In this document: positions 20,972 to 31,924 of the stretch, piece by piece | Layout of the letters: each line of letters begins with the position of its first letter | Position numbering within the stretch: position 1 is the first letter of the stretch | Origin: Xiphydria camelus | Taxonomy: Eukaryota > Arthropoda > Insecta > Hymenoptera > Xiphydriidae | Direction of reading: 5' to 3' | NCBI GenBank assembly: GCA_963678675.1 | Contig: OY783200.1 | Location: 12,004,786-12,068,785, forward strand | Length of the DNA stretch: 64,000 bases | Program-made: the position numbers and the translations under genes | The notes under the pieces: model-generated | Databases searched by the model: none | Told to the model about the DNA's origin: nothing | The model's input: the letters and a program-made list of their open reading frames with translations, nothing else

Positions 20972-21126
20972 GGCCCCTTTCTCGAACCACTCGCAAAGTT
21001 GCGTATACGCATCTTAGCGAATAGACCAATCAGGATTAAGTATTCCGTTGTGGTGGGGTTACGGATTGGTCTATTCGCTAAGAAACGTATACGTTTCTCT
21101 TGCGAGTGACTCAAGAAAGGGGACCC
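20972..21126. mobile_element. palindromic MITE, family Q (copy Q2), abutting the LTR element
   Basis: GGCCCCTTTCTCGAACCAC ... CTCAAGAAAGGGGACCC with a shortened core (AATCAGGATTAAGTATTCC; the second half of the inner stem is missing). Its last base is followed directly by the LTR at 21127. Confidence 0.7.
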
Positions 21127-21790
21127 TGTTGCGTGCCCAAGACGGTCCTCGTGGATTGCAGAGGGCAGGTCCGCGCCCATGGAGCGCTAAGGCGCTCTGC
21201 TCGAAAATGCGGGGAAAGCGAAATGAAACTTACAATGTGCTCGATAGTTTGACGATCGTCGTATATTTTACAATTGCACAACGTGGATCGAATAATTGAT
21301 CTGCTGCTCGAGCGTCGAAATACTCTTTTTAATTACTGAAGCCCAGCCCCTCGGCAGGAGGAGGGCGCCAATCAAAACGCTAGTCGCGGATCGTTGCAAC
21401 GGTTTTTCTCCCTCTCAATCTGCACTCACACATGGAACATACGTGACTTCATGGAAGGGCGAATTCGGCGGACTCGTTTACAAATCAAAAGAGCTACGCG
21501 ATATCGTTTACGACTTCTCGAGTCGCCAAAACTCAGTCCCCGAAACGGAAGAAGGTATTTATGCCTAGTTGTTGATAGTCTCGCAAACCGAACTCGCGGC
21601 GGCAGGAAGTTTATAAATCTCGCAGTTGCCGGTACCCTAATATTCGATACGTATTTCTTCCTGTGGAATTCACCCGTACATTATTTCTCAGCATTCAGAA
21701 CCGTTTGATATTTGGGTTTTACCGCCATCAAATCCTAGAACTATCGAAGGTTATATCGATTCCGAATCGAGTCTAGTTGCGTACGCGACA
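21127..21790 (-). repeat. 3' LTR of the Gypsy-type element
   Basis: 664 bp, on the minus strand TGTCGCGTACG ... GCACGCAACA. By eye it differs from the 5' LTR by roughly eight substitutions and two small indels, so the insertion is fairly recent relative to the decay of its coding part. Confidence 0.88.
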
Positions 21791-21801
21791 CCTTCCCCCT
21801 T
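21791..21801 (-). promoter_or_regulatory. polypurine tract
   Basis: On the minus strand AAGGGGGAAGG directly precedes the TG of the 3' LTR; this is where plus-strand DNA synthesis is primed in LTR elements. Confidence 0.75.
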
Positions 21802-21864
21802 ATAAAAAAAAAATGTTCCACAAAACATTTTTTGTAAAATTATTCTCGTGAATAATTTTAAAGC

Positions 21865-22105
21865 CGTAATATAATATCAGATCTTAATGTAATTTCAGGT
21901 CTTAATATAGTTTCAGGTCTTAATATAATTTCAAAACCTTAAGATAATTTCAAAACCGTAATATAATGTCAAATCTTAATGTAGTGTCAAATCTTAATAT
22001 AATTTCAAATCTTAGTATAATTTCAAAACCTTAGTATAATTTCAAAACTGGAATATAATGTCAAATCTTAATGTAGTGTCAAATCTGAATATAATTTCAA
22101 AAATA
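21865..22105. repeat. short AT-rich tandem repeats
   Basis: About a dozen imperfect copies of AATATAATTTCAAAACCTT with length variation, inside the retrotransposon near its 3' LTR. Confidence 0.7.
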
Positions 22106-22478
22106 TAAAGGTTATTATTCTAGGTTAATCCGTGTATTTTCACCGATGTTATCTAATCTGATGAAGGCTAATTTTAACTTATTCGCATGAACAATTCTCC
22201 TTAGTGCTATTTAGTGCAATCTCGACAATCTCACGTGGTCCAATCCAATTATAATCAAACTGTGACGTTTATGTTTGATGAAATGCAGTGGAAGTAAATC
22301 TTTGAAGTTTAAAAATTTTGCAAACATTTTTGAGAATAGAATAACGAAGCATATGCTTCCCTGATTGGTATGATAGCACGAGGGCAACCAAAACAGATGA
22401 TAAATTGCTCGGCTAATGCGTGAGTAACTGCAACTGAGTTAATTTTGAGAGAGAGTTAGCGTCGAACTATTTTGAGGT

Positions 22479-22668
22479 TATCCTGGATAGTTGGAAGATA
22501 ATGATTTTCTTTTCGGGTAGCAGAGTTAGAAGATAACGATTTCCTTTTTCGGGTAGTAATGTTAGAAGATAACGATTTCCTTTTTCGAGTAGCAGAGTTA
22601 GAAGATAACGATTTCCTTTTTCGAGTAGCAGAGTTAGAAGATAACGATTTCCTTTTTCGGGTAGTACC
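22479..22668. repeat. 36-bp tandem repeat, about five units
   Basis: Unit GTTAGAAGATAACGATTTCC plus TTTTTCGGGTAGCAGA. Because 36 is a multiple of three, both strands read as periodic 12-residue peptides (LEDNDFLFRVAE on plus). It lies downstream of the RNase H remnant. Confidence 0.8.
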
Positions 22669-22909
22669 TGGTATCATAAGGGAAGATTGTTATAAATTAT
22701 ACAGAATTGTTGGAGATATTTCTCAGAAGATTTCCTATGTCAACCTATTTGAATAAGTATAACTCAGTCGTTTGCAGCGACACTTGAAGTTTTAATACCT
22801 TGGTGGTCCATTAATAATCTCAAAGATTGTAAGATCCTTCAAAGATAATTTATAGAGGTGTCGAGAGGTTTGACGAAGAGTCAAGTAAAATATTAGGTAT
22901 TCTCTGTCC

Positions 22910-23710
22910 TCAAGTAGCACTAGGCCAATTTCGGAGGAAATATTCAAATCTAGCGGAATAAAGTTGATGAGGTTGTTTTGACACGTATAGGTGGTCCGTG
23001 GAGTGGAATATAGTAGGAAGTTTTGTGTTGCTCGATGGTCTGTCTGAATTTACATTTGATGAATTTACGTTGTTTCTGCTGGAAATACTAGAGTTGATGC
23101 TGCTACGTTTTACTGAGGTCATTCCTAGGCTATTTCCCTCGTTGGTGGCAGCTGAAGCACCCATCTGGTCCGGAGGTCTCTACTTGGACCTATAGAACCC
23201 GGCTTTCAGGGAGGCATGCTCAGCTGGTATGCCACATTCTACTCCTAAGCTATTTCCCTCGTTGGTGGCGGCACCCAACAAGGCTGGAGGTTTCTTACGT
23301 AAAGAAGTCACAACCGGAGGGTGTCTTCTCTGGTGTGCCGCGTTGTCCCTCGTCGGTGGCAGCTGGAGCGCCCATCTGGGCCGGAAATCGCTTACAGGAT
23401 CTGTCAGACCGGGTTACCAGGAAAGCAAGCTATCAGTGCCACTCTTCACTCCCCCGGAAGAGACCTCCAACAGGTCGGCAACCGAGTGGAGCCCTAATTC
23501 TATTGGTAAGTCATCTTCGTCGGCAGTAAAATATTCGCTGTCACAGTCACGGTCAGTCGTGTCAGATTCTGCTTTACTTGTTTGCAAACAATTGACCTCT
23601 TCTATGTCAAGTACCAAGTTCCCGCGCGCGCCAGGAACAAGGCACCTAATAATTCTTTCTTTTGTTAAAAATTCCTGTCTGCATCCAACGCCAAATCCTC
23701 GGTGAAACAA
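22910..23710 (-). pseudogene. downstream internal region of the Gypsy-type element, unidentified
   Basis: Two open minus-strand stretches, 23414-23710 (acidic, with ESDTTDRDCDSEYFTADEDD) and 22910-23164 (Ser/Asn-rich). Short direct repeats of TTTCCCTCGTTGGTGGC occur at about 23130 and 23250. No integrase motif is visible, so this may be what remains around a deletion. Confidence 0.4.
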
Positions 23711-23899
23711 GGAAGCGGTAATTCGTCTGCGCAGTCGAATACCTCTTCAAAGTTCCTGGGATAAGCGGCATCTTCATTTACATTTTCCGTCGAAAAGATG
23801 AATGGTTCAGGTAAATGGGAAGCCTCAAGATTTGTCAGATTACAGGATAGAGCGTCAGTAATAAAATTGATTTTTCTAGGTGCGTATACGATATTATAA

Positions 23900-24720
23900 T
23901 CGTACTCGTTAAGATGAACTCGTCAACAAAGTAACGTCGAGGTGGGGTCTTTTGCATTATGCAACTAGACCGAAGGACGATGATCGGTGATAATCCGTAA
24001 ATAGATAACCATACAGATATGGTAGAAAATATTCAATAGCGAGAAAAAAGATTTGCTAAAAATTCCTTTCCAGTTGTATTGTAATTTATTTCAGAATCCT
24101 TCAGTGTACCGATAGTACCCTGACTCCGGACTGCAACGAGCGCATACTTCGAAGAATTGGTCGTCTCAACGATAGGTTCGGAGAATTTAAGGAATTAAAA
24201 GAAGCGGCTCTGAACACAGGGTGTCACGAAGGATTTCAAAGGAATCTTGAGCGGAGGAGGTCCAGATAAAGGGATTCTCCCTCTCTAATAATCTGGTAAG
24301 AGCCTGGCTATTTTCGCCATATTCTTGATGAAGCGTCTATAATACTTAACGAGACTAGGGAACTAGTTAATATTTTTCTTCGTTCTGGAAACCGGAAAAC
24401 TTCGAACGGCCTTAGTGTTGTTATGATCAGGTTTTACACCCTCATTAGTGATCTCATGACCAAGATAAATCAATTCACGGCGCATGAAATGACGTTTTTC
24501 AGTTTGGAGCGTTAAACTGGCGTTTCGCAACCGTGCAAGGGGAGATTCCAATTTTTTCGGGCATGCCCTTCGAGAGAACTGGCATAGACAACGATGTCAT
24601 CCATATACACAAACAACTCGACACCCTGAAGACCCGATAGTACCACATCCATCGTCCGTCGAAACGAAACCGGGGCATTCTTCAAACCGAAGGGTATTTT
24701 ATTGAAATTAAAAAATCCAA
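23900..24720 (-). pseudogene. reverse transcriptase and RNase H remnant
   Basis: Reading leftward from 24720: KIPFGLKNAPVSFRRTMD, then the catalytic YMDDIVVYAS (about 24600), a frameshift, RRELIYLGHEITNEGVKPD, YYRRFIKNMAKIA and an RNase H-like stretch TTNSSKYALVAV ... YNTTGKEFLAN with stops between. The order and spacing match Ty3/Gypsy pol. The N-terminal half of RT and the protease are missing. Confidence 0.8.
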
Positions 24721-24967
24721 AAGTAGTAGAAATGAAGCTATACGTTTAGATTTCGAAATTATCCTTTGAGAAATTTATATTTTCAGATTTCCTTGGCGTT
24801 ATATTCGGAGGATCCGGCTCATGCAATCATAATCGCGTTCCGCGAGATTTGCACCGACGAGGCGTCCCTTGCGTTTAAATAATTTTATCGCGATCGCGCT
24901 CACGCCTAATGTCGTAATTACGCCCCCATTCGCGTCGGGAATTGAGTTTACACCTTCAATTGCGATC

Positions 24968-25831
24968 TCATTTGGAGAGGTATGGATTATCCCGTCGCGG
25001 TCGTCGATTTGTATCGGAATTAGGAACATTATTCGTATTATAAACCGTACTTTGAATCGAGTTTGGTTTTGGTGTTCCCTGAAGATGACGCGAACGTTCG
25101 ATAGTCTCTAATTCAACCCTCACAGCAAGATCAATGGCACTTTCTAGGGATATCGGTTTTTCTTTTGATAGTAAAGTACTCATCAGAGGATCACGTAATC
25201 CGCGCGCGAAGCAAGTGATAGCCGCGTCTTTTAGTAGCGTTTTGACTCCGGCGGCTTGTAGTTCGTCATATTTTTCATTAGTTGCCTCTAATCCACGGGT
25301 TGAAAGTTCAAGAACTCGCGCCCCAAAAAACTCAACGCCCTCATTTACATTCTGAGAAGTTTTCCGAAGTTCGTCATGCACCAGATTTACATCAAAAAAT
25401 CGAGAAAAAGCGGTCTTGAGCGAGGTAATCAAATCATTCAGGTCGGCAGGAACGCGACGATTTGCCAAAAGTTGGTCGGCGTGACCTTTGATTTTACTAC
25501 AAATGATAGCCAAAAGATTTTCGCGATCGGAGGGTTTTACGCGTGTCTCAGCAATTTTGCATTGCTTGATGAATTTTGTCAGTTTGAAAGGTTTTCCATC
25601 AAAAGAGGGAACCAGTTCGCCTGCTAATTTCAAGGATAAATGAGAAGTGTCGGTTGCGTTTGTTTCAGGTTCGGCAAAGCCAACCATTGATACTTCGCCC
25701 GGTGGATGTGAAACTATCGGAGGGCTATTTTGAATCACCGGAGAGACTCGCAAAGAAGCGAATTGGGGAGTTTCTGTTTCCACGATTCGGAAAGGACCAC
25801 TACCGCTCGCGAGAGATGTCGGATGTAGCAT
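24968..25831 (-). CDS. Gag-like protein of the LTR element
   Basis: A 287-residue open frame with LAGELVPSFDGKPFKLTKFI, a helical capsid-like core (LLAIICSKIKGHADQLLANR, then CFARGLRDPLMSTLLSKEKP and ESAIDLAVRVELETIE) typical of arthropod Ty3/Gypsy Gag. No zinc knuckle is seen; the frame ends at RRDNPYLSK and coding continues shifted at 24799-25029. A first ATG inside the frame was not verified. Confidence 0.75.
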   Translation of the reverse strand: MLHPTSLASGSGPFRIVETETPQFASLRVSPVIQNSPPIVSHPPGEVSMVGFAEPETNATDTSHLSLKLAGELVPSFDGKPFKLTKFIKQCKIAETRVKPSDRENLLAIICSKIKGHADQLLANRRVPADLNDLITSLKTAFSRFFDVNLVHDELRKTSQNVNEGVEFFGARVLELSTRGLEATNEKYDELQAAGVKTLLKDAAITCFARGLRDPLMSTLLSKEKPISLESAIDLAVRVELETIERSRHLQGTPKPNSIQSTVYNTNNVPNSDTNRRPRRDNPYLSK

Positions 25832-25864
25832 CTTAATAACAATATTTTTGTTAAAGACTTATCG

Positions 25865-26030
25865 GTATGATGCCTCGCTGGGGATCTGCGTGTGACCGCC
25901 TCGCTGGGAGTCTCCGGGTTGTCGCCTCACTGTGGATCTCCGGGTTGTCGCCTCGCTGTGGATGTCCGGGTCGCCTCGCTGCGGATGTCCGGGTCGCCTC
26001 GCTGTGGATCTCCGGTTCCGTACTTTGATT
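25865..26030. repeat. GC-rich tandem repeats in the 5' leader
   Basis: Six or so units of about 21-28 bp built on GCCTCGCTGTGGATCTCCGG, between Gag and the primer site. Confidence 0.75.
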
Positions 26031-26293
26031 CGCGGTGGATAGTTTTTTTTTCAGTGTCTCTTTACGCGGGTGGTCTTAAGTGAAAATTGTAACACGCGTG
26101 GTCACTAAAGCCACCTCCTCTGGCATTTGCCCTACGGTTCCCGGGGAAAACCACGCACAAAGAACCCGGGACAGAGGAGTGCGTATTAAAGTTTGCTTTT
26201 AATAAAGTCTTCCGCACTTTCGAGCCGGCACTGTCACTTTCCCGAAATTGTCAAATTGTCCGTTTTTGAACTATCCCACCGCTGTCACCAAAA

Positions 26294-26955
26294 TGTTGCG
26301 TGCCCAAGTCGGTCCTCGTGGATTGCAGAGGGCAGGTCCGCGCCCATGGAGCGCTAAGGCGCTCTGCTCGAAAATGCGGGGAAAGCGAAATGAAAGACTT
26401 ACAATGTGCTCGATAGTTTGACGATCGTCGTATATTTTACAATTGCACAACGTGGATCGAATAATTGATCTGCTGCTCGAGCGTCGAAATACTCTTTTTA
26501 ATTACTGAAGCCCAGCCCCTCGGCAGGAGGAGGGCGCCAATCAAAACGCTAGTCGCGGATCGTTGCAACGGTTTTTCTCCCTCTCAATCTGCACTCACAC
26601 ATGGAACATACGTGACTTCATGGAAGGGCGAATTCGGCGGACTCGTTTACAAATCAAAAGAGCTACGCGATATCGTTTACGACTTCTCGAGTCGCCAAAA
26701 CTCAGTCCCCGAAACGGAAGAAGGTGTTTATGCCTAGTTGTTGTCTCACAAACCGAACTCGCGGCGGCAGGAAGTTTATAAATCTCGCAGTTGCCGGTAC
26801 CCTAATATTCGATACGTATTTCTTCCCGTGGAATTCACCCGTACATTATTTCTCAGCATTCAGAAACGTTTGATATTTGGGTTTTACCGCCATCAAATCC
26901 TACAACTATCGAAGGTTATATCGATTCTGAATCGAGTCTAGTTGCGTACGCGACA
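26294..26955 (-). repeat. 5' LTR of the Gypsy-type element
   Basis: 662 bp, minus strand TGTCGCGTACGCAAC ... GGGCACGCAACA. The adjoining minus-strand TTTTGGTGACAGCGGTGGG (26270-26293) is a plausible tRNA primer-binding site. Being the 5' LTR it would carry the promoter. Confidence 0.88.
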
Positions 26956-27295
26956 GTACACGTGGACGGAGACTTCTGGCCATGAACTAGTAGCGCCTGT
27001 AGTGGCCAACTGTGGAAACACGCATCCCCAAGCTTTAATAAAATTGAATGGATATCTGTAGTTATTGTTGAATATAATGAATTTGTACTATGCCATGGAA
27101 TGTGCAGAAAATATGCTCGGTGCAGATTGAATTTGAGATAATTTAGATATAAACTACAACATTCTAGTTGTGGTAGTAATCGTGAAATGTTCATTTGAAC
27201 GTCAGCTGTTGCCCGTGTTTGTCGTAATCGCATGCGTTTGAAGTTTGACATTAGCTAAGCAGCGTCGGTGTCACTGATTCATTTCTGTTGTTAAG

Positions 27296-27645
27296 ATGTC
27301 AAAGCGATCACCTGGTGATAAGTGTTGTGTGGTGGGCTGCAAGAATAACTCTTTTAATGCCCCGGGGGTACAAAGTTTTATAGTTTCCCGAAGATCGCGC
27401 ACAAAATCGAGCAGCGAAGGAAATGAATCAAAGCAGTCGGAAGAGAAAGGTAAATAATTCATCGGACAGCTGAGGACTAAATCGATTCTTATCAGAAAGA
27501 AATGCTAGACAAATTGTAATAATAGCAGGTACCTAGGATAGAGAAGCTTTTTATTGGGAACAGAAAATCATATCATCGCTTAAGCTCCAGTTTTGTACCG
27601 AAGATTTTTCCAGAGAAGTTCTATGGGAAGTTTCGACTGAACTAC
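27296..27645 (+). pseudogene. THAP-like fragment
   Basis: ATG at 27296 opens MSKRSPGDKCCVVGCKNNSF, with the C-x4-C pair of a THAP finger, and stops after 55 residues. About 110 bp later QFCTEDFSREVLWE resembles the C-x2-H segment with H replaced by D. The gap and replacement suggest decay. 26956-27295 has nothing supported. Confidence 0.45.
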
Positions 27646-27647
27646 TC

Positions 27648-28280
27648 TCAAAATGGCACTGAATTCCTATGCTGTGATACGATCTTTTTTGTGTTTGCAC
27701 TGCAACACTTTGAGTCTACATATAAATGCTTAAACACTGAACGTTTTTTTTCAGCAATTTCTTGCTCGTGATCCAGTCCACTGGCACCAGTACTATTGTC
27801 TGGTTCATCTTGAAGAGATAGTGCCTGTTGTTGAACCTTGGTAGCAGACATGACTTCCTTGATTAACCATTCTCTCTTGCGTTTTTTGTGAAGTGGTCTT
27901 GGTGGCTTACTGGCAACTCTCTTCCTGTCTTTTTGGCAGTCGAAGATGTGAGGCATAACTCCTTATTTCATTAAAATATTTACTCCCATAGACTTGTACC
28001 GCAAATAATTTTCCATGTCTTCTTCAAGCTGTCAACCAAAAGCATTAACTGAACATAACCTATGAACCTATAGTATAAGGAAACTTATATTGAAATGATC
28101 TTCACAGCAATGGAATATCGATTTTGACTTAGGCATGTCTCTTCTGGCCGGTTTAAACCATTTTCGTCTCATGTCACAGTCTCTCGGCACATTCACAAAC
28201 ACTTTGTCTGGAGTTCGCACAGAAGTATTTGTGCATTTTGGCACAAAACACGATTTCCTGTGGACTTGTGGTGCATGCAT
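27648..28280 (-). pseudogene. THAP-domain gene, broken
   Basis: Exon 1 from 28280: MHAPQVHRKSCFVPKCTNTS (C-x4-C), RRKWFKPARRDMP and HCCEDHFN (C-x2-H). After an intron ending GACAG, DMENYLRYKSMGVNILMK is followed by an in-frame TAA before GVMPHIFDCQKDRKR, the usual end of insect THAP domains. The frame then continues to 27648 (SATKVQQQALSLQDEPDNS). The stop and an unclear donor argue against a working gene. Confidence 0.6.
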
Positions 28281-28772
28281 TTTCAGCCACTTTCACAAAA
28301 AACGATGTAGAAACAACAAACTTTCCGAATCACAGAAAAACACCGCAAAAACATAGGCAACTCCGTTTGACAGCTATTTGTTTGTACAGATCGTGAGGTT
28401 ACAACCGCCATTACAGGCAAATCGCGTTTTTGCGGGACATTTCCACATTTGATTTTTAGATTCAATTTTCTCATAAAAACTTGAGAGCAAATTTTTTAAA
28501 TTTATTAATATCATATATATACACGATAATCTCCATTTTAAGCCAGTTTTTGAGAAATGTGAAAACACCCAATTACTCGGACAAATTCCACTTTGTAAAG
28601 ACGCGTACCCATCACCCGCCATACTTTCTCGTCTGCTAGGTTTTTACGCCGTAGGGAACTTCTCTCGTGACGATTGACGTCTGCCGGTGACAGACAGAGC
28701 CAATCGTTCGTCGTCCTTGCATCTCCGACCAATAGCGTACAGCCTACAGTCTACAAAACGCTACGTGCCATA

Positions 28773-31095
28773 CCGGGTGTTAGGCTATGTTGTGGCCATA
28801 GGACGATATGGTACGTAGCGATTTGTAGACTCTAGGTTGTACGCTATTGGTCGGAGACGCAAGCACGCCGAACGATTGGCTCTGCTATCGTCGACAGACG
28901 GCAATCGTCGCAAGAGAAGTTCCCTAGGCGTAGGCACCTAGCAGACGAGAAAGTATGGCGGTTGACAGATACGTTTGTTTACAAAGTGGAATTTTTCGGA
29001 GCAATTGTACTTTTTGGAAATAAAACGTGATTTTCAAAGTTAATAAAATATTTCTATTCGCGAAACGATTTCCTTCGCGTTTATTTCGATCCTCGAACGC
29101 GCTTATTAATAAAAAGTAAAAATACAGTTAAATCGAAGTAATGAAGGAAGGGTGATAAATCTTAGGTTAAATGTAAAATAATTAACGAGTTGTAGAGACA
29201 AGTGAACCAACGTGGAAGATTACAGTGACCAGGCAGTTCTCAAGATTTTTGAGTAGGGTAAGTGTAACGATAAATCAAGAGGAATAACAAAAATGAATTG
29301 TTTTGAAGTCATTCAATTTCTTTATACTTTACAAAGGCAATAATATTACAAAAATTATTCGTAGAATTAGAGAAAATGATGAGTTCTTCATGGAAATGAC
29401 TTCGACTATGGACGAAGCAAGACGACGCTAAACCAATGGATGACGGAAGAGTTCGACGATGTGCATCAGCCTCCATGGAGAAATGTGCCGAAGACGAAGG
29501 ACGATTGGAGTGCCGCTCATGAGTTTGAAATAAATGAAACGTAAGGTATTATTCATACAGAAAAAGAATGTAGTGCAGGTATTTAATTTACCAGTACGAC
29601 ACACATTACCATCCGCTAACCAACGATATGGAATTTTTCAGCAAGTATCGATAACCAGGACCATGGCGAAGGACTTTATGTTTTGCAAGTGTGCCTGCAA
29701 TCGGCAACCTGATCGAGTGCTTTGTAAGAGCCTGGGTTGGTGCCTCCCGCAGTAATGTCAGATTGCTCCAAATTGAAATCCTCCCTCGTTTCACTCTGCC
29801 ATTCAACAACGAGCATCAACTCCCCCGGAGGACACGAAAAGCTGTAACATCAGGAAGACCGTGAAAGGTTAATAAAATTATGGAAAACGATACCACGAAT
29901 GTAAGCAAATCCTTTTCATAAAATTTTGTGGAAAACTCACCGTTGCTTCATCTTTACAGGAGACGTTCTAAATGATTTCCTTGCTCAGCCGAGCAATAAT
30001 CCAAACGATCGTGGAATGCTGAGGTCGCAACAACGAGCATCAACTCCCCCGGAGGACACGAAAAGCTGTAACATCAGGAAGACCGTGAAAGGTTAATAAA
30101 ATTATGGAAAACGATACCACGGATGTAAGCAAATCCTTTTCATAACATTTTGTGGATAACTCACGGTTGCTTCATCTTTACAGGAGATGTTCAAAATGAT
30201 TTCCTTGCTCAGCCGAGCAATAATCCAAACGATCGTGGAATGCTGAGGTCGCAACAACGAGCAGCAACTCGTACTGGTAAATAAATACCTGCACTACATT
30301 CTTTTTCTGTATGAATAATACCTTACGTTTCATTTATTTCAAACTCATGAGCGGCACACCAGTCGTCCTTCGTCTTCGGCACATTTCTCCGTGGAGGCTG
30401 ATGCACATCGTCGAACTCTTCCGTCATCCATTGGTTTAGCGTCGTCTTGCTTCGTCCATAGTCGAAGTCATTTCCATGAAGAACTCATCACTTTCTCTAA
30501 TTCTACGAATAATTTTTGTAATATTATTGCCTTTGTAAAGTATAAAGAAATTGAATGACTTCAAAACAATTCATTTTTGTTATTCCTCTTGATTTATCGT
30601 TACACTTACCCTACTCAAAAATCTTGAGAACTGCCTGGTTACTGTAATCTTCCACGTTGGTTCACTTGTCTCTACAACTCGTTAATTATTTTACATTTAA
30701 CCTAAGATTTATCACCCTTCCTTCATTACTTCGATTTAACTGTATTTTTACTTTTTATTAATAAGCGCGTTCGAGGATCGAAATAAACGCGAAGGAAATC
30801 GTTTCGCGAATAGAGATATTTTATTAACTTTGAAAATCACGTTTTATTTCCAAAAAGTACAATTGCTCCGAAAAATTCCACTTTGTAAACAAACGTATCT
30901 GTCAACCGCCATACTTTCTCGTCTGCTAGGTGCCTACGCCTTAGGGAACTTCTCTTGCGACGATTGCCGTCTGTCGACGATAGCAGAGCCAATCGTTCAG
31001 CGTGCTTGCGTCTCCGACCAATAGCGTACAACCTAGAGTCTACAAATCGCTACGTACCATATCGTCCTATGGCCACAACATAGCCTAACACCCGG
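28773..31095. mobile_element. 2.3-kb palindromic element K
   Basis: CCGGGTGTTAGGC ... GCCTAACACCCGG with TA at 28771-28772 and 31096-31097, inserted in a family L element at GTGCCATA. Arms of about 825 bp (28773-29600 and 30270-31095) are nearly identical; the loop is a tandem repeat. Short open stretches such as KTTLNQWMTEEFDDVHQPPW in both arms match no family I know. Confidence 0.85.
29804..30262. repeat. 229-bp tandem duplication in the loop of K
   Basis: Two copies from CAACGAGCATCAACTCCCCC to TGCTGAGGTCGCAA, differing at a few bases. A diverged third copy is in element J near 62896. Confidence 0.85.
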
Positions 31096-31138
31096 TATAG
31101 TCCTATGTCAACACATACGTAGAGACCCTGTACCTATA

Positions 31139-31454
31139 CCGTATGTCCGCGATCATTTGAACCATAGGAAAATTGCGAGTTTTGCATGAGCACCCCTTTG
31201 GGTCTCCTTGTCCAATAGAATCACCGGAGAAGCGTGAATGCGCATGCGTAGTCATCCGCGAGTGTGGCGTCGTCAGCAAGTTCAGATCGGTTATCGAAAT
31301 AATCGATCTGAACTTGCTGACGACGCCACACTCGCGGATGACTACGCATGCGCATTCACGCTTCTCCGGTGATTCTATTGGACGAGGAGACCCAAAGGGG
31401 TGCTCATGCAAAACTCGCAATTTTCCTATGGTTCAAATGATCGCGGACATACGG
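31139..31454. mobile_element. palindromic family A element (core 1), copy A7, upstream of spastin
   Basis: 316 bp, TA at 31137-31138 and 31455-31456, arms as in A1. It ends 470 bp before the spastin ATG, so it sits in or next to that gene's promoter region. Confidence 0.88.
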
Positions 31455-31924
31455 TACCTTGAGATGGGTCACTTATGTCTTCGAATGAATAAGGTTTCAC
31501 GACAACCTGATAGATGGCGCCATTAGTCTCTTTCACCAAATCAAGTCCCATTATATTCTGTCAGATGGCGCCATTTTATTATTATAAAAAAGCAAAAAGA
31601 CTACACTTCCTGTACCGGTGCGTTTAATTATTGCGACGCATTATTTGCGTTATTACAACATCGTGGATTACTTTGACACGGAGTGCATTGACAAAGGACG
31701 TCTTCAGTCGCAGCTGCAAGCGCGGATCATCGCGCCGCGGGATGTCGTGCCGCGAGTGATCGTCAATTCTAGCGCGATCGGTTCGCTACAAGGTGTCATC
31801 GGGACGGCGGGAGCGAGTATCGGTCGTCCGATGCGTCGAATGTGCATCCGTGTCGGGGATGGTGTGTCGGAGCGGTTCGCTCCGAGCGCGTTGAACGATC
31901 AAAACTGAGAGGTCGCGGCGGGAA
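31455..31924 (+). promoter_or_regulatory. spastin upstream region
   Basis: 470 bp between palindrome A7 and the ATG. The part from 31710 is GC-rich with several CGCG words, as in a broad insect promoter or 5' UTR. The start context GCGGGAAATGTCG is acceptable. No TATA box is clear. Confidence 0.4.

Larger units (their letters stand above)
21127..26955 (-). mobile_element. Ty3/Gypsy-type LTR retrotransposon, degenerate
   Basis: Two direct LTRs (21127-21790 and 26294-26955) bound 4.5 kb of internal DNA. Coding order gag, RT, RNase H on the minus strand makes the right LTR the 5' one. A polypurine tract AAGGGGGAAGG lies against the 3' LTR and a TGG-led candidate primer site against the 5' LTR. 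I see no protease or integrase; large internal losses and frameshifts make it non-autonomous. The flanks (GACCC left, GTACA right) show no 5-bp target duplication. Confidence 0.88.

Noticed and set aside
22456..22756. Repetitive proteins read on both strands (TRKRKSLSSNSA and LEDNDFLFRVAE periods)
   Set aside because: The periodicity comes from a 36-bp tandem repeat, which is a multiple of three and stays open by itself.
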